A stretch of 64,000 nt of DNA. It comes from Emydura subglobosa (lineage: Eukaryota > Chordata > Testudines > Chelidae). The DNA is taken from NCBI GenBank assembly GCA_007922225.1, contig ML679959.1, positions 29,244,540-29,308,539 of the forward strand, given 5' to 3'. The translations under genes and the position numbers were made by a program. Below the pieces are notes generated by a model. The model made no database searches and was not told the DNA's origin. It saw nothing but the letters and a program-made list of their open reading frames with translations. Below are positions 45,011 through 57,790 of the stretch, one piece after another; within the stretch, counting starts at the first letter, position 1, and every line of letters starts with the position of its first letter.

Positions 45011-45073
45011 GCAGATTCCTCCCTGGCGTCTCTCCACTGACTTTAGTGGAATTGCACAAGGGCTGAATCTGGC
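45011..45073. repeat. Fold-back repeat, CATTGACTTCAGTGG family
   Basis: GCAGATTCCTCCCT at the left is mirrored by GGGCTGAATCTGGC at the right (45060-45073); centre CCACTGACTTTAGTGG. Same layout as 15642-15721. Confidence 0.6.
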
Positions 45074-46350
45074 ACTTGAATTCCTAACGCGTGGAAAATA
45101 CCAACGCCTCCAATGACGGTGGAGGTGGCAGAATGCAGCGGTGTACCAAGGGCAGGGCTGTCGCCATTCATCCTTAGCACCACATGGCTTCATGCTCAAT
45201 ACTCTGTGTCATGCCTTCTCCTTAGCAGTGGAGTTGCATGTGAAGGCAAGCGTATGGTGAAAAAAAAGGGCACCAGGTACATAGGAAAGGAGCTCATCCT
45301 GCTGTTTTAAGGATTTCACAACTTCACTGATGGGCTTTAATTTATATTTAAAATGACCTGCAGCTTTGAATCCAGTTTTCCCAGCTATTCTATCCAACTT
45401 TGAATCCACTGCCTTCAGGAGCATCTGAGGAAGCTGCCCCTGCGGAACCGATTTCTGAACAGCAAAATGGTTTTACTGTATTAATAATCAATAGGCTCAC
45501 GCGACAACTTTCAAATCTTGATCTGTACATGGATTTTGAACAGGCCAAAGTTTGGCCGGGCTTGGAGCTAGGGTTTGGGCTCAGCTTTGTTAATGTCGTG
45601 TATTTTTAGCTCTCTAGTTTTTGAATGCTGATGCTTAAGAAGCAGCAAATAGATCCTGACATACTACAGCAGATAAGAATTTGTGTTTGGGGTTTTAAAG
45701 AAAGAGGGATGAACACAGGATATCAAAGCTGGCCTCAGGTTAAAGAAACTGACAAGAAGCCAGAGATAAAAATGTGAATCAGACCCTGGCTTGTGGGTGG
45801 ATTTAGGACTTGGCACCTGAATCTGAATTCACGCTTCACAGCTGGTGAAAATGATCCCTCGCTTTAGTGCCTTGAACCAAAGCTCTCTGGATTCAAAGAC
45901 ACCCCCTCACACACAACTTGGGAGATGGTGATTTAAATGGTGGAGGCAACTGTTGCGGCTCAGGCCCACCTCTGGAAGAATCAGCGTCACGTGAGGTCGC
46001 GGGTGAGGAGGGAACCTCTCAACGGTCTCAAGCTGAGTTTTGATAAGCATCCAAAAGCCAGATGCTTATCTGAAGCCATGATGAGCCTCCCCAGATCTCC
46101 TGTGCAACATGGGAATGTCACAAGAATGGGTTTACTTGTGAGCTATTCAATACTTCCAGCTTCACTGAGACCTGCCTGGCCTGCTGTGTTTCTTCCTGTT
46201 GCTTCTGCTTCTGGTTCTGTCCCCAGTCAGGAAGCGCAGAAGATCCATGAAAATGAAAACCAGAGGGAAGTCAACCCAACGGTTTGGCATGTCAGATACA
46301 GTCGATGTTTGTTTGGGTAAAGGCTCAGAGTTAATCTTTTTGGTTCATCT
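45074..46350. other. Unique sequence, no gene seen
   Basis: A 127-codon plus frame at 45937-46320 has no recognisable domain. No repeat called. Confidence 0.4.
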
Positions 46351-46417
46351 CTTTGTTTGTCTATGTTTGTTTGTCTCTTTGTTTGTCTGTGTTTGTTTGT
46401 CTCTTTGTTTGTCTCTG
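46351..46417 (+). repeat. TTTGTTTGTCTC-type minisatellite
   Basis: Tandem, slightly varied units of GTTTGTCTCTTT and GTTTGTCTGT over about 67 bases. Confidence 0.9.
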
Positions 46418-47652
46418 CGCCTACGTTTCTGCTGCTTCATCCCCCAAGGCACCTAAAAAAACTAGGCAGGAGCTTGTGCACCCACTCCTGCTGTCTGGGC
46501 ACCTGGCTCATCCTTAAGCCCCAGAGAAATCCTCAATCTGGGCAGGGCTGCGCCTGGCTCACCTGCGAAGCCCTGTCTGGCGGGGGGGGGGGGGCACGGG
46601 AGGGCGTGTTCAGAGCCCTCATTCATGATGTGGGAGACTCCTGTTTATTCTCTCCTTGACCAGCCCAAGGACTATGAAATATTTCGCATCGTGTGGAACA
46701 GCTTCAAAAGGAGATCTGGAGAGAGACCTGCCCTGTGACCCAATGTTAGTGCGCGCATCAAGCGGAGGATTGGAACCTTGGCCTCACCGTGTATTTCTCC
46801 AGGACCTAGTCCAGTAGGACCCCATACAGCTACTGTATTAAAAACAATAAGGCCATCTGTCCTCTGTTTCTCTAAGATACTGCACTTATTATCGAGGGCA
46901 ATACTCGTGATACCTCCCCTAACCCTGGGGGAACCTGTTGACAGTTAATGGGAGTCACTACAGGTCCGATTTTTAACCTGCTAACCCTGCTAGTTCCTTT
47001 CAGGATTATAAAGAAAGAAACTGAAATTCAGACCACTTCCAGTTCACTGGCACTAGAATGGATTCAGACCACACTATTGCTGGTCCCCCCCTTACCATTT
47101 TTGTCACAAGCACAAGGTAGGGGAATTAAATGCATCAGTTACCCTGATTCCTGAAACACAGTAATAGCCTGCATCACTTTGGCCATTGCCATGTCCTGCA
47201 CTTTTACTGGCTGGCTAACCCCCTGGTACAGATTTAGCAAGTTGTGAAAAGGTGACTAAGCAGCTAGCTAAAATTCAGATTAACACCCCAGGTTAAGACA
47301 GCATAAGCACATCACTGTTTCCCACCAACCCTGCTCAGTATTTAAGCTGCGATAGTGTGTTCCCAGGGGGAAAATTGTGCTAGAATAGAAAGAGGCACAG
47401 CATGTATCTATTATTGTGGCAGTGATTGTATTGAGCATGGAAAATGGAACAATATATAACCCAGTCTTAATAGAGTGTTAAAATGGTAATCTGCTGCCTC
47501 TCCTCAGAGCCAGTACCCAGAGACTTCTAGAGGCTTCATTGCTAATGTTTTTGAGGGCATAGCTCAGTTTTTAGTGCTTAGCATTTATACGAGCAAAATT
47601 TTACTGGCATTAACCCTTTATGTGCAGCAGAGTGTGGTGCAAATGAGATCAC
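46418..47652. other. Unique sequence with a G13 run
   Basis: G13 at 46582-46594. No gene or repeat family called. Confidence 0.4.
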
Positions 47653-47678
47653 TCCAACCTCCCTTTAGGGAGGTTGGA
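47653..47678. repeat. 26-bp near-perfect palindrome
   Basis: TCCAACCTCCCT (47653-47664) and AGGGAGGTTGGA (47667-47678) are exact inverted copies separated by two bases. Confidence 0.9.
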
Positions 47679-47929
47679 CGCAGCGAGCTTGAGCACCAGG
47701 CCAGGGTGCCCTGTGCTTTCCACAAGACACTCAAAGGTCAGGTCCTCCTGCGCTTGGGCCCTCACAGGTGTGAGACAGGACCCTTCTGGCATATGTGATC
47801 TCAGCACCTTGCCTCATTCTGAAAGGTCACTCCCTGGCTGGTATTCACCGTGGCGCTATGGGCCTTGGCGGGAATCCTAGCCCGCCTGCTTCACTGAAGA
47901 GAAGATAATGCTGAGCCCACGGCAGGGTC

Positions 47930-48380
47930 AGAAGGATGTTAATGTTTGAATGCAAGCTGCAGTCATGCAAGTATCATGAGAAGAAATGCTCACTTTGGAA
48001 ACACAATGTGGCAGCTGCTCAGCTTTGACTACATATTATTCATGCAGAGCCCTGAGCATCGTTAGGGACGCCCTTGTTACCAAGTATTCCACAGCACCGC
48101 CCAGAATTAATGCTACTGAGCCAGGAAGGAATAGTTTAAAAATTTGTCAGTAGGCCAAACACGAATGGCCCGTTTTGTGTGTCTATAATTTTTTCTATAA
48201 TTTATACTTTTTTTGTATAATTGTTTTCTGTATACTTTGTTTCTATATAGTGTCGGGCATTATTCAGTCACGATGAAATTCATTTATGCCCACGTGGGAC
48301 CTTCAGCAGTCTCATAAATGGGCTTGATTTACCAGTGCTTGATGGATGTGACATAATCTTTGTGTCATTGTCCTCCTCCA
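47930..48380. other. Candidate conserved non-coding element
   Basis: Repeat-free stretch with CATATTATTCATGCAGAG, ATAATTTTTTCTATAATTTA and GAAATTCATTTATGCC. Texture only. Confidence 0.25.
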
Positions 48381-49439
48381 ACGGGCCTTCAGGCATCCCA
48401 CCGGACGAGAATTAGAGCATAAACTCTCTGGAAACTACACAGCACAAGGCAGTTTAGTGTATGTTTGACAAGGGGGCTGGTGGTTTGTCACCACGCAGCA
48501 GCAGTTCAAGCGTGTGTTTCGTGGCTAGACGACCTTGCTGTGGAAACCTGGGCCGGCCGACGCTCATTTGCACAGTCATTCCTGAAGGCACAAATGAAGC
48601 ACACCGTTAGTATTCCATTCCTCGTGCAGGCGATGGGCAAGGACGCTGGTCTACAGCATCGAGCTAGCTAACTCGCTTAGCCAGTAACCGTTAACCTGCT
48701 AACGCAGCTCTGACCTAGATGGGTCCTGGCACTGTCTGAGGCGGGGCCACGAGGGGATCTCTGACTCAGATGAATGCCATCTTTCTAACTTTGTGCATGA
48801 ACCAAAAGCAAGAGTATTTTCTTTAACAAAATCTGTCCAGCTATTAAAAGATTAGGCCAGCCAAGGGAATTTAATTCATGCTGTCCTGTCCAGCTCCTGG
48901 TGCGTCTCATGCTCCCATGCCGGCGCATACAGGGGGAAGACAGGGACACGGTGTCCCCATGTCCCGTGGGTGACAGTGTCAGGTGGCGAAACGGATCCTC
49001 TGTGGTGAGGCTACTCTCTCTCCTGCACGGGTGAGCAGAGACTGGCTGGAGCTTTCGCCCCCACCCTCCAACCCAGACGGTGCTGGGCAGCTGCTGGAGG
49101 GATGTAATATGGCCCAGGACATTGATCTTTGGGCAGAATGGGTTTGAAATGCTACCAGGTCAGCGCTCTCCCCTCCCGTATAGAAGTCTCCCCTCAAACA
49201 TGCTGCATCCACTTGGCCAAGGGCGCCACAAGACGGGCAGAGTTAACTCCATCGTGTTTTGTTATGGAGGGCTGATCCTTGAAGACATTTAATTTGGAAG
49301 CAAAAAGGTGTTGGGAATTGTCATATCTTGTAGCTCCCTAGAGGCCGCCTGCTTCAGTAGGAGGAACAGGTCTCATTCCTGTCCACTCTAGTCTGAGGTG
49401 TTACACCCCCATGGGCCCAGTGTCTGCATGCACAATGTG
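48381..49439. other. Unique sequence, no gene seen
   Basis: No exon or repeat supported. TTAAAAGATTAGGCC and GGGAATTTAATTCATGC near 48844-48885 are AT-rich islands. Confidence 0.35.
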
Positions 49440-49690
49440 ACCTGTTTTCACATGTAGGCTAAACCAATGTTCCAGGTTTCATTATTTTAAAATAACGAGT
49501 GTGCTTCCATAACGACATTTCTACACGTATCAGGCTGTGATATTATATATGAACGGGGAAAGAAGAAATATAAAAACACTGAAAGGCTGACGTATGCCGC
49601 TTGGCTTTGACATTGGCAAATTAACAGCACAAAGCAACCAGGAGACTGTAGGAGCATCCAAAGCAAATTCTGTGATCACTTTCCTTCTGT
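49440..49690. other. Candidate conserved non-coding element
   Basis: Repeat-free AT-rich block with TTATTTTAAAATAACGAG and GGCAAATTAACAGCAC. Texture only. Confidence 0.2.
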
Positions 49691-51339
49691 TCATTGTAGT
49701 CTCACATTGGGAAGCAGCACATGGGTATCCAAGCACTACACAGCTCCCTTTTATAGCTGTCATGGGACCGGCGGTGTTGGATTAAAAACACACCAGCTGT
49801 TGCCTCAAAGCCATACATACCCTGCAGCAGTTCTGTGTGTGGCTTCATGAAGCCATGGCTCACTGCCATAGAGCAGCAACTTTGCAAGACAAGCAAGGTG
49901 CCGTGTGCCATAAGCCACACACGGGCAGGAGGGTAGTGCCAGGTGACACCAACACGTGTCGCTAGCAAGCTGCCAAGGCTTAGCGGGAAGGAAGGGAACC
50001 CAACAGTCACCCCATGTTTCAGGGCAGCAGCTCTCCTGCTACTCCGTGACAGCTATTGACGTGCGTGGCCATGTGAGTTCCTTCACCAGCTGACTCAGGC
50101 GTTGACTGGCCCAGAAAGAAAAATGACCACACTCCCTGCCAGTGAGCAGCTGATTCAAATGGTTCTGCCTGGTGATGTTACCTTGCAGCTTCGAGTTGAA
50201 TTCTGCGCTTTCCAGGGCCCGTGTAGTTTGAAATAAATGTCGTGCACCGGAAATATGCAGGCCTGCCTGCCAGCCAAGGGAACTGATGCCCAAGTCACCC
50301 ACAGAACAAACGCAGCATAAGCAGCCCCGGTGCCTGCTTCCCTTCTGATGCCAGTAGACCCCAGGCCTAGCCTGGAGGGGCCGCTTGACAGGGGTTTGAC
50401 CCAGATTTTCTTGTGGCCAAGATGTTGGGCTGGAGCTGAATTGTTATAACTCACTGGTTTGACATAAACTTGGTAACCCTTCGTAAGTCTGCGTGCTAGA
50501 GGATTATGGGCGTAGGGCCTCTTCGCATGAGGCATATTGTATGGAAAATCACTGCGAACAGCAAACTTGCACTTGGCACTGACATAAGCCATGAATGTTT
50601 ATCTAGGGGCTCTGTGTTCCTGTGAGGGACCAGTAGTTATGGGCAGCCAATGGCCCGTTCACTTAGTGCGTACACATGGAGGTGTGCAATGGTGAATCCG
50701 GAACTAACTGGCTTGGGTCAACCAACCCTGTGGAAGAGCACGCCAGCAGGTACCCGAGTGAATATTTGACCCTATGGACATGTCAGCCAAGCCCTGTGTC
50801 ACTCCCAAAATTAATTAGAAAAACAAGTTCTAAATAATCATGAATATGCTAAATAAGTGCCAGCTGAGCATCTTTTGGGGACATGTGACTCCTTTGAAAA
50901 ACGTATACGTACTGGGGAATATCACATGCCACTCACGCCCCAATTAACATCTGAAGAGGAGCTGTGGAACCAGAGGGTCTTGGGGTAGCCAACACCCTGC
51001 TGCGCGGGGGCCATTAAGACTACTTGAAGAAGGCGGAGGAGGAGGAGAAGAGAAGAAGAAGAAAGAAGATGAGTCTCTGCCTAGAACTGGTAGCTCTACC
51101 TGCTTTGTTTGCTAATCATGATGCGATGTGGGGCCAGCATAGTTACTGCGGGTTTATGCTTGGGGAAGTGAGGCCTATCAAGGAGAGGCATTGGATAACC
51201 TTTGCTCTTTGTCTGTGACACCTAGCTTCAAATAAATAGCTTTGCAGTAGAGAAACTGACAAGCTGAGTTTTCGCTGGCACTGATACTACAGCTTGTACC
51301 CTGCTGTGGTTGTGTGAATTGCTCCCGGCGCATCACAAG
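49691..51339. other. Unique sequence with a purine tract
   Basis: GGA/GAA-rich purine tract at about 51026-51072. A 145-codon minus frame at 50155-50592 has no recognisable domain. Confidence 0.4.
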
Positions 51340-51965
51340 ATACTGCACAAGGACGTGGGTGAACACTGGCTTTATTTCCAGATGCCCTTTGTATCTTTGG
51401 GCAAATCGCTCAGGCCAACCCTTTCCAACGTTGCCTCAGCGTCCGGGTCTCCCCAGGGAGGGGGATAGGGACCCAGGCTCACCCGCTCCTCCGGGTCCCA
51501 GCCCAGGGGCCCTATGAGTAGCAGCAATGAGCTGCTGGCACTGTATTCGCAGCTGCTGTCTTTTCCCCTGGGCTACTTTGCACCCCCTCGGTCCTTCTGG
51601 CCGCTCAGGCCCTGCTTCCTTGCTCCCTGGACTGGGCTTCCCTACCCAGGCCCCTGTGCCTGGGGGAGTAACTCAGTCCTGCCGGGGTGGGTTTCCCCCT
51701 CCTGGGCCCACTACCTTTCTCTGGACTCCTCTGCTCTTCCACGCAACACCGTATTTCTCTCTGCTCCTTAGTACAGCACAGCAACTCCTCGAACTCGTGC
51801 CCTGTCTCTCTGGAGCAGAGGGTTTTTATCAGGCACCTTACTGGGCCTTAATTGACCTCAGCTGCTCCGAATTGCCCTCTAGTGACTCAGGCGAGGCTAC
51901 GGCGAACAGAGCCCTGAGCATTCTGGGGCTCCCAGCCCTCTCACTGCCCTCGCTATATCACACCA
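51340..51965 (+). repeat. C/T-rich interspersed repeat, copy B
   Basis: Shares the core with copy A: CTCCTCCGGGTCCCAGCCCA then GGGGCCCTATGAGTAGCAGC (51484-51540). Ends near CAGCTGCTCCGAATTGCCCT and TAGTGACTC. Open frames of 85 and 155 codons here are composition artefacts. It abuts the CR1 at 51976. Confidence 0.6.
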
Positions 51966-51975
51966 CAGATCAGCA

Positions 51976-53732
51976 GGCATGTGGACAAGGGTGATCCAGT
52001 CAATATAGTGTCTAGTAGAGTGAAAGTATTTGACAAGGTCCCACACCTAAGACTCGTAAGGAGTCATTGGATACGATGAAAGGTCATGGATCAGTAACTG
52101 GTTAAAAGCCAGGACAACGGGTAAGGATACATGGCCAGTTTTCCCACTAGCGAGTGGTAACTAGCAGGATCGGCCAAGGAGCTGAACTGGGACCTGGTGG
52201 TATTCAAAGTACTCATTAATGAGCTGAAAAAAGGAGTGACGTGGCAAAAGATTTAAGACCAAAGCTGATGGCACAGTTACAAAGGGCTCTTACTAAATTG
52301 GGGGACAAAATGGCAGATGACGGTCAAAGTGCAAAATACTGCACCCTGGGAAAAAATAATCCACTCTATACACACAAACTGCTGGGGTCTAAATCAGCTG
52401 TTCCCATTCAAGAACACGCTCGTGGAGTCATCATAGCTAGGTTGCTGAAGCCAGCCTTTCGATGTGCAGCTCCAGGTTAAAAAGTTCACAGCATGTTAGG
52501 CAGCGCTAGGAAAGGGCGCGATAATGAAAGAGCAACATATCCTAACACACTGTATCAATCAACGGTATGCCCATGCTTTGACTACAGTGTGCTGTGCTGG
52601 TCACCCCACCCAATCTAAAAAAAAAAGCGATATTAGCATGGGCGGTGCATGTAAGAGGTTAGGGGAGACTAAGCCGAGGTGCGCTGGCCCACCGCCAAAT
52701 GTGATGCACCAGAGAAGTTGGGGGGGGCCACCAGCATCCGGATCATGGCCCCGCCTCCCTTGCACCACTGTCCCTGAGGCCCCTCTTCCTGCCCCCCCGC
52801 CCCCGGTTCTGCCTCTTCCCCGAGACCTCCGCTCAGCTGCTGATTGCGCCTCTATGGCCCCTTCCCTACCCATTGCTTACCTAAGATAGGAAAACATGAT
52901 GGGGCCATGGCCCCCCCCATTCCAGAAAGGGGCAGCGAGGAACGAGTGGTGGGGGGGGGGCGCGCTTGGGGACAGAGAGGAGCAAGCGAAGGGCTGGGGG
53001 ACCTCAGGGGAAGAGGCGTGATCAGTGGGCGGGGCCTCGGGGGGCGGGGCCAGGAAGAGGCGGGGTGAGGGCGGGGTCTCAGGAGAGCACCACGGTCCAT
53101 GCACCGGTGACCCTGCCCACACCCAGGGAGCTGCCAGCGCTCGCAAAGGGAACACTCACATGCTGTTTATGTTGATTAGTATTGGCCTGCCCGCGAGCAG
53201 CGCAATGCAATGATTGGGCTATGGAACAGCTTCCGTACGCGGCGCGAGTGAAAAAGGCTGGCACTGCTCAGCTTAGAAGCGATGACTGGCGGGGGTAGAG
53301 AGGAGGGCGGGAGCTATACTAGCGGTCTGTAAAATCATGAATGGACTGGCAAAAGTGAATAGGGCCGCGTCTTTACCCCTTCACATAAGACAAGAACCAG
53401 GGGTCACCCCATTAAATGACGAGGCAGCACGTTTAAAGCAAACAGAAGGCAGTGCTACCTCACACAGTCACCCACTGGAACTTCTTGTCATGAAATAATA
53501 TGCAGGCCAGAAGTACGAAAGCGACTCAGCTAAGTTCATAGGGGACAGGCTCAACAATGGCTATTAGTCAAGCTACTCAGGGACAGACCGACAACCCCAT
53601 GTGCTGGGTGTTCCTAACCAGCTGCCTGCCCCACGCTGGAATGGGCTGCCAGGCTAAATCACGCAGTCCAGTTTTGTTCCTTTCTGCGGAAACAGCTGGC
53701 GCTGACCCTATATGGCCATGCTTATACCCATG
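51976..53732 (+). mobile_element. CR1 LINE 3' half, interrupted
   Basis: Starts GTGGACAAGGGTGATCCAGT and encodes KVFDKVPH-like reverse-transcriptase text, followed by VLINELKKGV and WQKI where FADD would be expected. After the insert at 52633-53188 it resumes at GGGCTATGGAACAGCTTCCG and runs to AGAACCAGGGGTCACCCCAT and CTGACCCTATATGGCCATGC near 53715, a CR1 3' end. Frames are broken. It belongs to the same subfamily as 11101-13840 in the opposite orientation. Confidence 0.85.
52633..53188. mobile_element. GC-rich insert splitting the CR1
   Basis: About 550 bp of very GC-rich sequence (GTGGGCGGGGCCTCGG, GGGCGGGGTCTCAGG) between CR1 text ending AAGCGATATTAG and resuming after GTTGATTAGTATTGG. 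ATTAG occurs at both junctions and may be a 5-bp target duplication. Open frames of 69-121 codons inside it are composition artefacts. Class unknown: MITE, SINE or LTR are all possible. Confidence 0.6.
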
Positions 53733-55079
53733 GTGGTGCACGTGGGCGAAGACACTGGCCAGACTAAAAGGTGTTGAGTGTCCTCTGCTCCCACTGATTT
53801 CACTGCTGTCAATGGGCAGGACTGGGCCCATGGGCTGCTTTGTGACGCAGAGGTACAGGTTTCGCTGCTGTGGGTGGGATGCAAACAAATGCTTGCAGAG
53901 AGAGAGTTGCAAACCCCGTTCCCCTGCCTGTGGGTATCCTGCAGGGCTGAATGTGATTTATTTACTAAAGGGAAATTTATCTTCCACTGCAAATGCTCGT
54001 TTGTTCTCACGAGCCCTAGAAAGGCCCAGCGTGAAGACTATGTTTTGCATATTAACTCAACTTCCCCCTCGCAAACATTGCCTGCCTCGGATTGCCTCAC
54101 TTGTCCCAGTACGTTCAAAGCAGCCATTCCCTCTGCCACCGCTCCCCCCGCTGGTAGGTGTGTGCCATGCTGTCCTTTCCAATCTGCTATGCCAAGGGAA
54201 ATCTGCCAGGGAGCTGGGATGGGCCATTTTCTACCTACTGCTAGGGCCATGAGAATCCAGGGGAGACCCAACTCCCTGGGGTTGTGTTGGACCCCCCTGT
54301 TGGTAACGCAGCTCTGCGGAGATTTTCCAGATCTCACAGAGGATCATTGACTTAGGATTGGAATGTGGTCTGCATGAGAAATACAGGGAGCAGATGACTG
54401 GTCGCTGAGAAGTCAAATGATTGGCAAGGAAAATGTTATAGCATCCTCTCTCACTCACTCCCCAACCCCCACTCCTCATACACATCTTCGTCTCGCCCGT
54501 GTACACATACACCCTTCATATACTGAATCTTTACCCTTTCTAATCCACAGCAGGTATTTCAGTAGCTTTATTTCCTTTTAACGCCACCGCCTCCCCCCCC
54601 ATTCCGTCTTCTAACTCTTAATAACCATTTCCCCTTGTCTGACCTGAAAACCTATTTCTGAAACTCCTCTGGCAACTAATAACAGTAAAAATTGTGTGGG
54701 GAGGGGGTGGGGGGGAGGCATAAAGCTCTCTCTCCATCTTCAACCATGCTCAAATGCTGGTAGCAACAGCAAATAACTACATGCTGCTCTTCTGGAGATG
54801 GCAAAACCAACAGCCCAAATACCTAGTTCATTGCCTGTGACGGTCAGAATCCTGATGTGGATGGGGCCACATTTTATTGATATTAGAGGAAGCAGAGTCA
54901 CAGTTCATCCCTACCTCTTCTGCTTTGTGGAAACCCATCTGCCTCCTTGGGAAAGGACTGGAATGATGTGGATTTGTGCGTGAGAGCAAAGAATACCACA
55001 AAAGAACGCAGAAGTCGGTTTTTAGAGCCTTGCTTGTTTTCAGCACATCATATGCTAAGTTCAAGTCTCCAAAAGCTTT
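53733..55079. other. Unique sequence, no gene supported
   Basis: Overlapping frames of 190 and 231 codons (plus, 53557-54350) start inside CR1 and have no domain. A fold-back-like CCCACTGATTTCACTGCTGT lies at about 53791. Confidence 0.35.
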
Positions 55080-55900
<821 letters not shown>

Positions 55901-57164
55901 CGATTCACAGCACTGCACGTTAGCTCACAAAGCCAATCAGCTAGAAGCGGATCAATGACTTAGCCCATTCCCGAGTCCTTAATCTCTGATGATAAACAAA
56001 GGGACCCCCAACACAAACAAATCTTTGCACCCTGGCCCACCTTCCAGGGTGTTCAACCACTGGAATTGCATATTGTGGTCCCAGCTGAAACCCACGTCAC
56101 CCCCACCCGGCCATGAACAGAGCATTTTACTCAGTGTCTGTGACACTTAACTCATTGCAGACCAGAATATGCCACGCCCTTCAGTGGCTGTGCAGCGAAG
56201 TAGGAAGGAAGAAGGAATCCCTAACCATGTGTGGCCATGGAGCAGGTACCTGCATCACAGCTCTGGGAGAAGCACTTCCCCCATTCCCATGGGAGCAACC
56301 TGATGGGGAGCAGACAGAGCGATGGCTCCATGCCTCTCCTCCCCCCCCGGGGCAGTCAGCCGAGAGGGCTGGCCAAGCAGGAAGGGGAGTATATGGCGTC
56401 CTATAAAAAGGTGTCGTATCACTCCTCTCTGCAGTGCAGCTGGAGAGAGCCAAGAGGAATTGTCCCTCTGTGCGGCATGGCACCAGCCCACACTCTGCCT
56501 GGGGTGATGCAGCGAGACACTGCTTCTTTCTAAGGGCTGCAGGTGTGTAGCATGATCTCGCCCTGAGAAAGGCACGAGTAAGCACAGTCAATGCTGAGTA
56601 AGGGTCTGCCCAGGAGGGCAGTCGTCAGCAATCCCCCTGCAAACACGGCACAGGTCTAAAGTCATCAAACCAGTGATGTTTCATGGCCCAATCTGCTGGA
56701 GATGAGAACTACAGACGGGTTCAGGCTGCAGATCTCACCCCCAAATTCTGGGGCTGTCAAGCCTCATCCTACCAGCCTTACACCTTTGTCTGTGCAGAGT
56801 GGGTGTGGAGTGCTACAGCTCTGCAGCGGAACCAGTGGCAGAAAGTGCAAAGCAGGGCAGAGGCGAGCCTGTAACCTTTCGGCTCTAGCTCGTCACCCAG
56901 AACAATAATGCAAAACAATCCCAAAGTATCTGAATAAATGAAACAAATCCTTCCTGTTTATAGCCTTGCCCTGATTGAGAATAAATCCTGCCACTGAGGG
57001 CAGACTGAAACGCAGTACTACTCTGCATTTTACTCCTGCCTAGCTAAACATTGGTAGGGATGAACAATAATATAGGGCCAAGATAAAGTGCAGTCAAGCG
57101 TGCACTAATATAATTGATGTTGCATTGTAAACCTGAACAACGAAAAAGACCATCCAGCACCTTC
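55901..57164. other. Unique sequence, no gene seen
   Basis: Overlapping frames at 56113-56591 (up to 136 codons minus) have no domain. The AT-rich part at 56930-57130 could be another conserved element. Confidence 0.35.
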
Positions 57165-57390
57165 CATCCAGGGCTCTCAAAGCTCTTTAAACACACACAC
57201 TAACGAGGCCTCACGACACCCTTTGAGGTAGGTACTGTGCAGTAAAATTATCACTACAGCCATTTTCAGATGGAAAAAGCAAAGCAAAGAGAATAATGAA
57301 CTTACCCAGGTTTGTGCATTGAGTCAGTGCCAGAACTAGGAATAAAATCCAGGGATTCTGCCCTCCCAGCCACTAGACTGTACGTTGCGT
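57165..57390 (-). repeat. MIR-like SINE
   Basis: AGGGCTCTCAAAGCTCTTTA, ACACCCTTTGAGGTAGGTAC, ATTATCACTACAGCCATTTT, GCCAGAACTAGGAATAAAAT and CAGCCACTAGACTGTACG give a nearly complete reverse-oriented copy. Confidence 0.8.
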
Positions 57391-57734
57391 GACTGACACA
57401 AGCTGTGCACACGTCAGCATCGTCAATATTGCCAAGCGGCCCCCGTTTGTGCTGCTTCTCCTTTGCCTTGCACATGGCGTCATCGGCTGCATCTGCTCAG
57501 CGCGAGCCAGCAGCACCCACTTGGGCAAGGCAGTGAAGAATCAACGTTGGACTTATGGGCTCGTTCCACGGCTTCGGATGTAGCGTGGCTGTGAAACGGC
57601 CGAGGGCTGGAAGGCATTCTGGGCAAGGATGGCCAAATTAGCCTCTCACATGTCCCACCGTCCCACATAATTTCCATCTCTACTAGCTTTGGAGCTGGGA
57701 CCCCGTTTACTCAGGCTGGGCGGGTTAACCAGAG

Positions 57735-57790
57735 GTGACACATGGGGGGGGGGGTGCATATTGGGTCATGTCACCCCCCCCCAGATTTGC
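57735..57790. repeat. G11/C9 inverted tracts
   Basis: GGTGACACAT then G11 (57744-57754), and GTCATGTCA then C9 (57774-57782). The GTGACA/TGTCAC parts are also inverted copies. Part of a dispersed repeat as far as I can tell. Confidence 0.6.

Noticed and set aside
46351..46456. Open frame rich in FVCL repeats
   Set aside because: Translation of the TTTGTTTGTCTC minisatellite, not a protein.
53557..54350. 231- and 190-codon plus open frames
   Set aside because: The first starts inside the CR1 tail, the two overlap in different frames, and neither has a domain or splice context.
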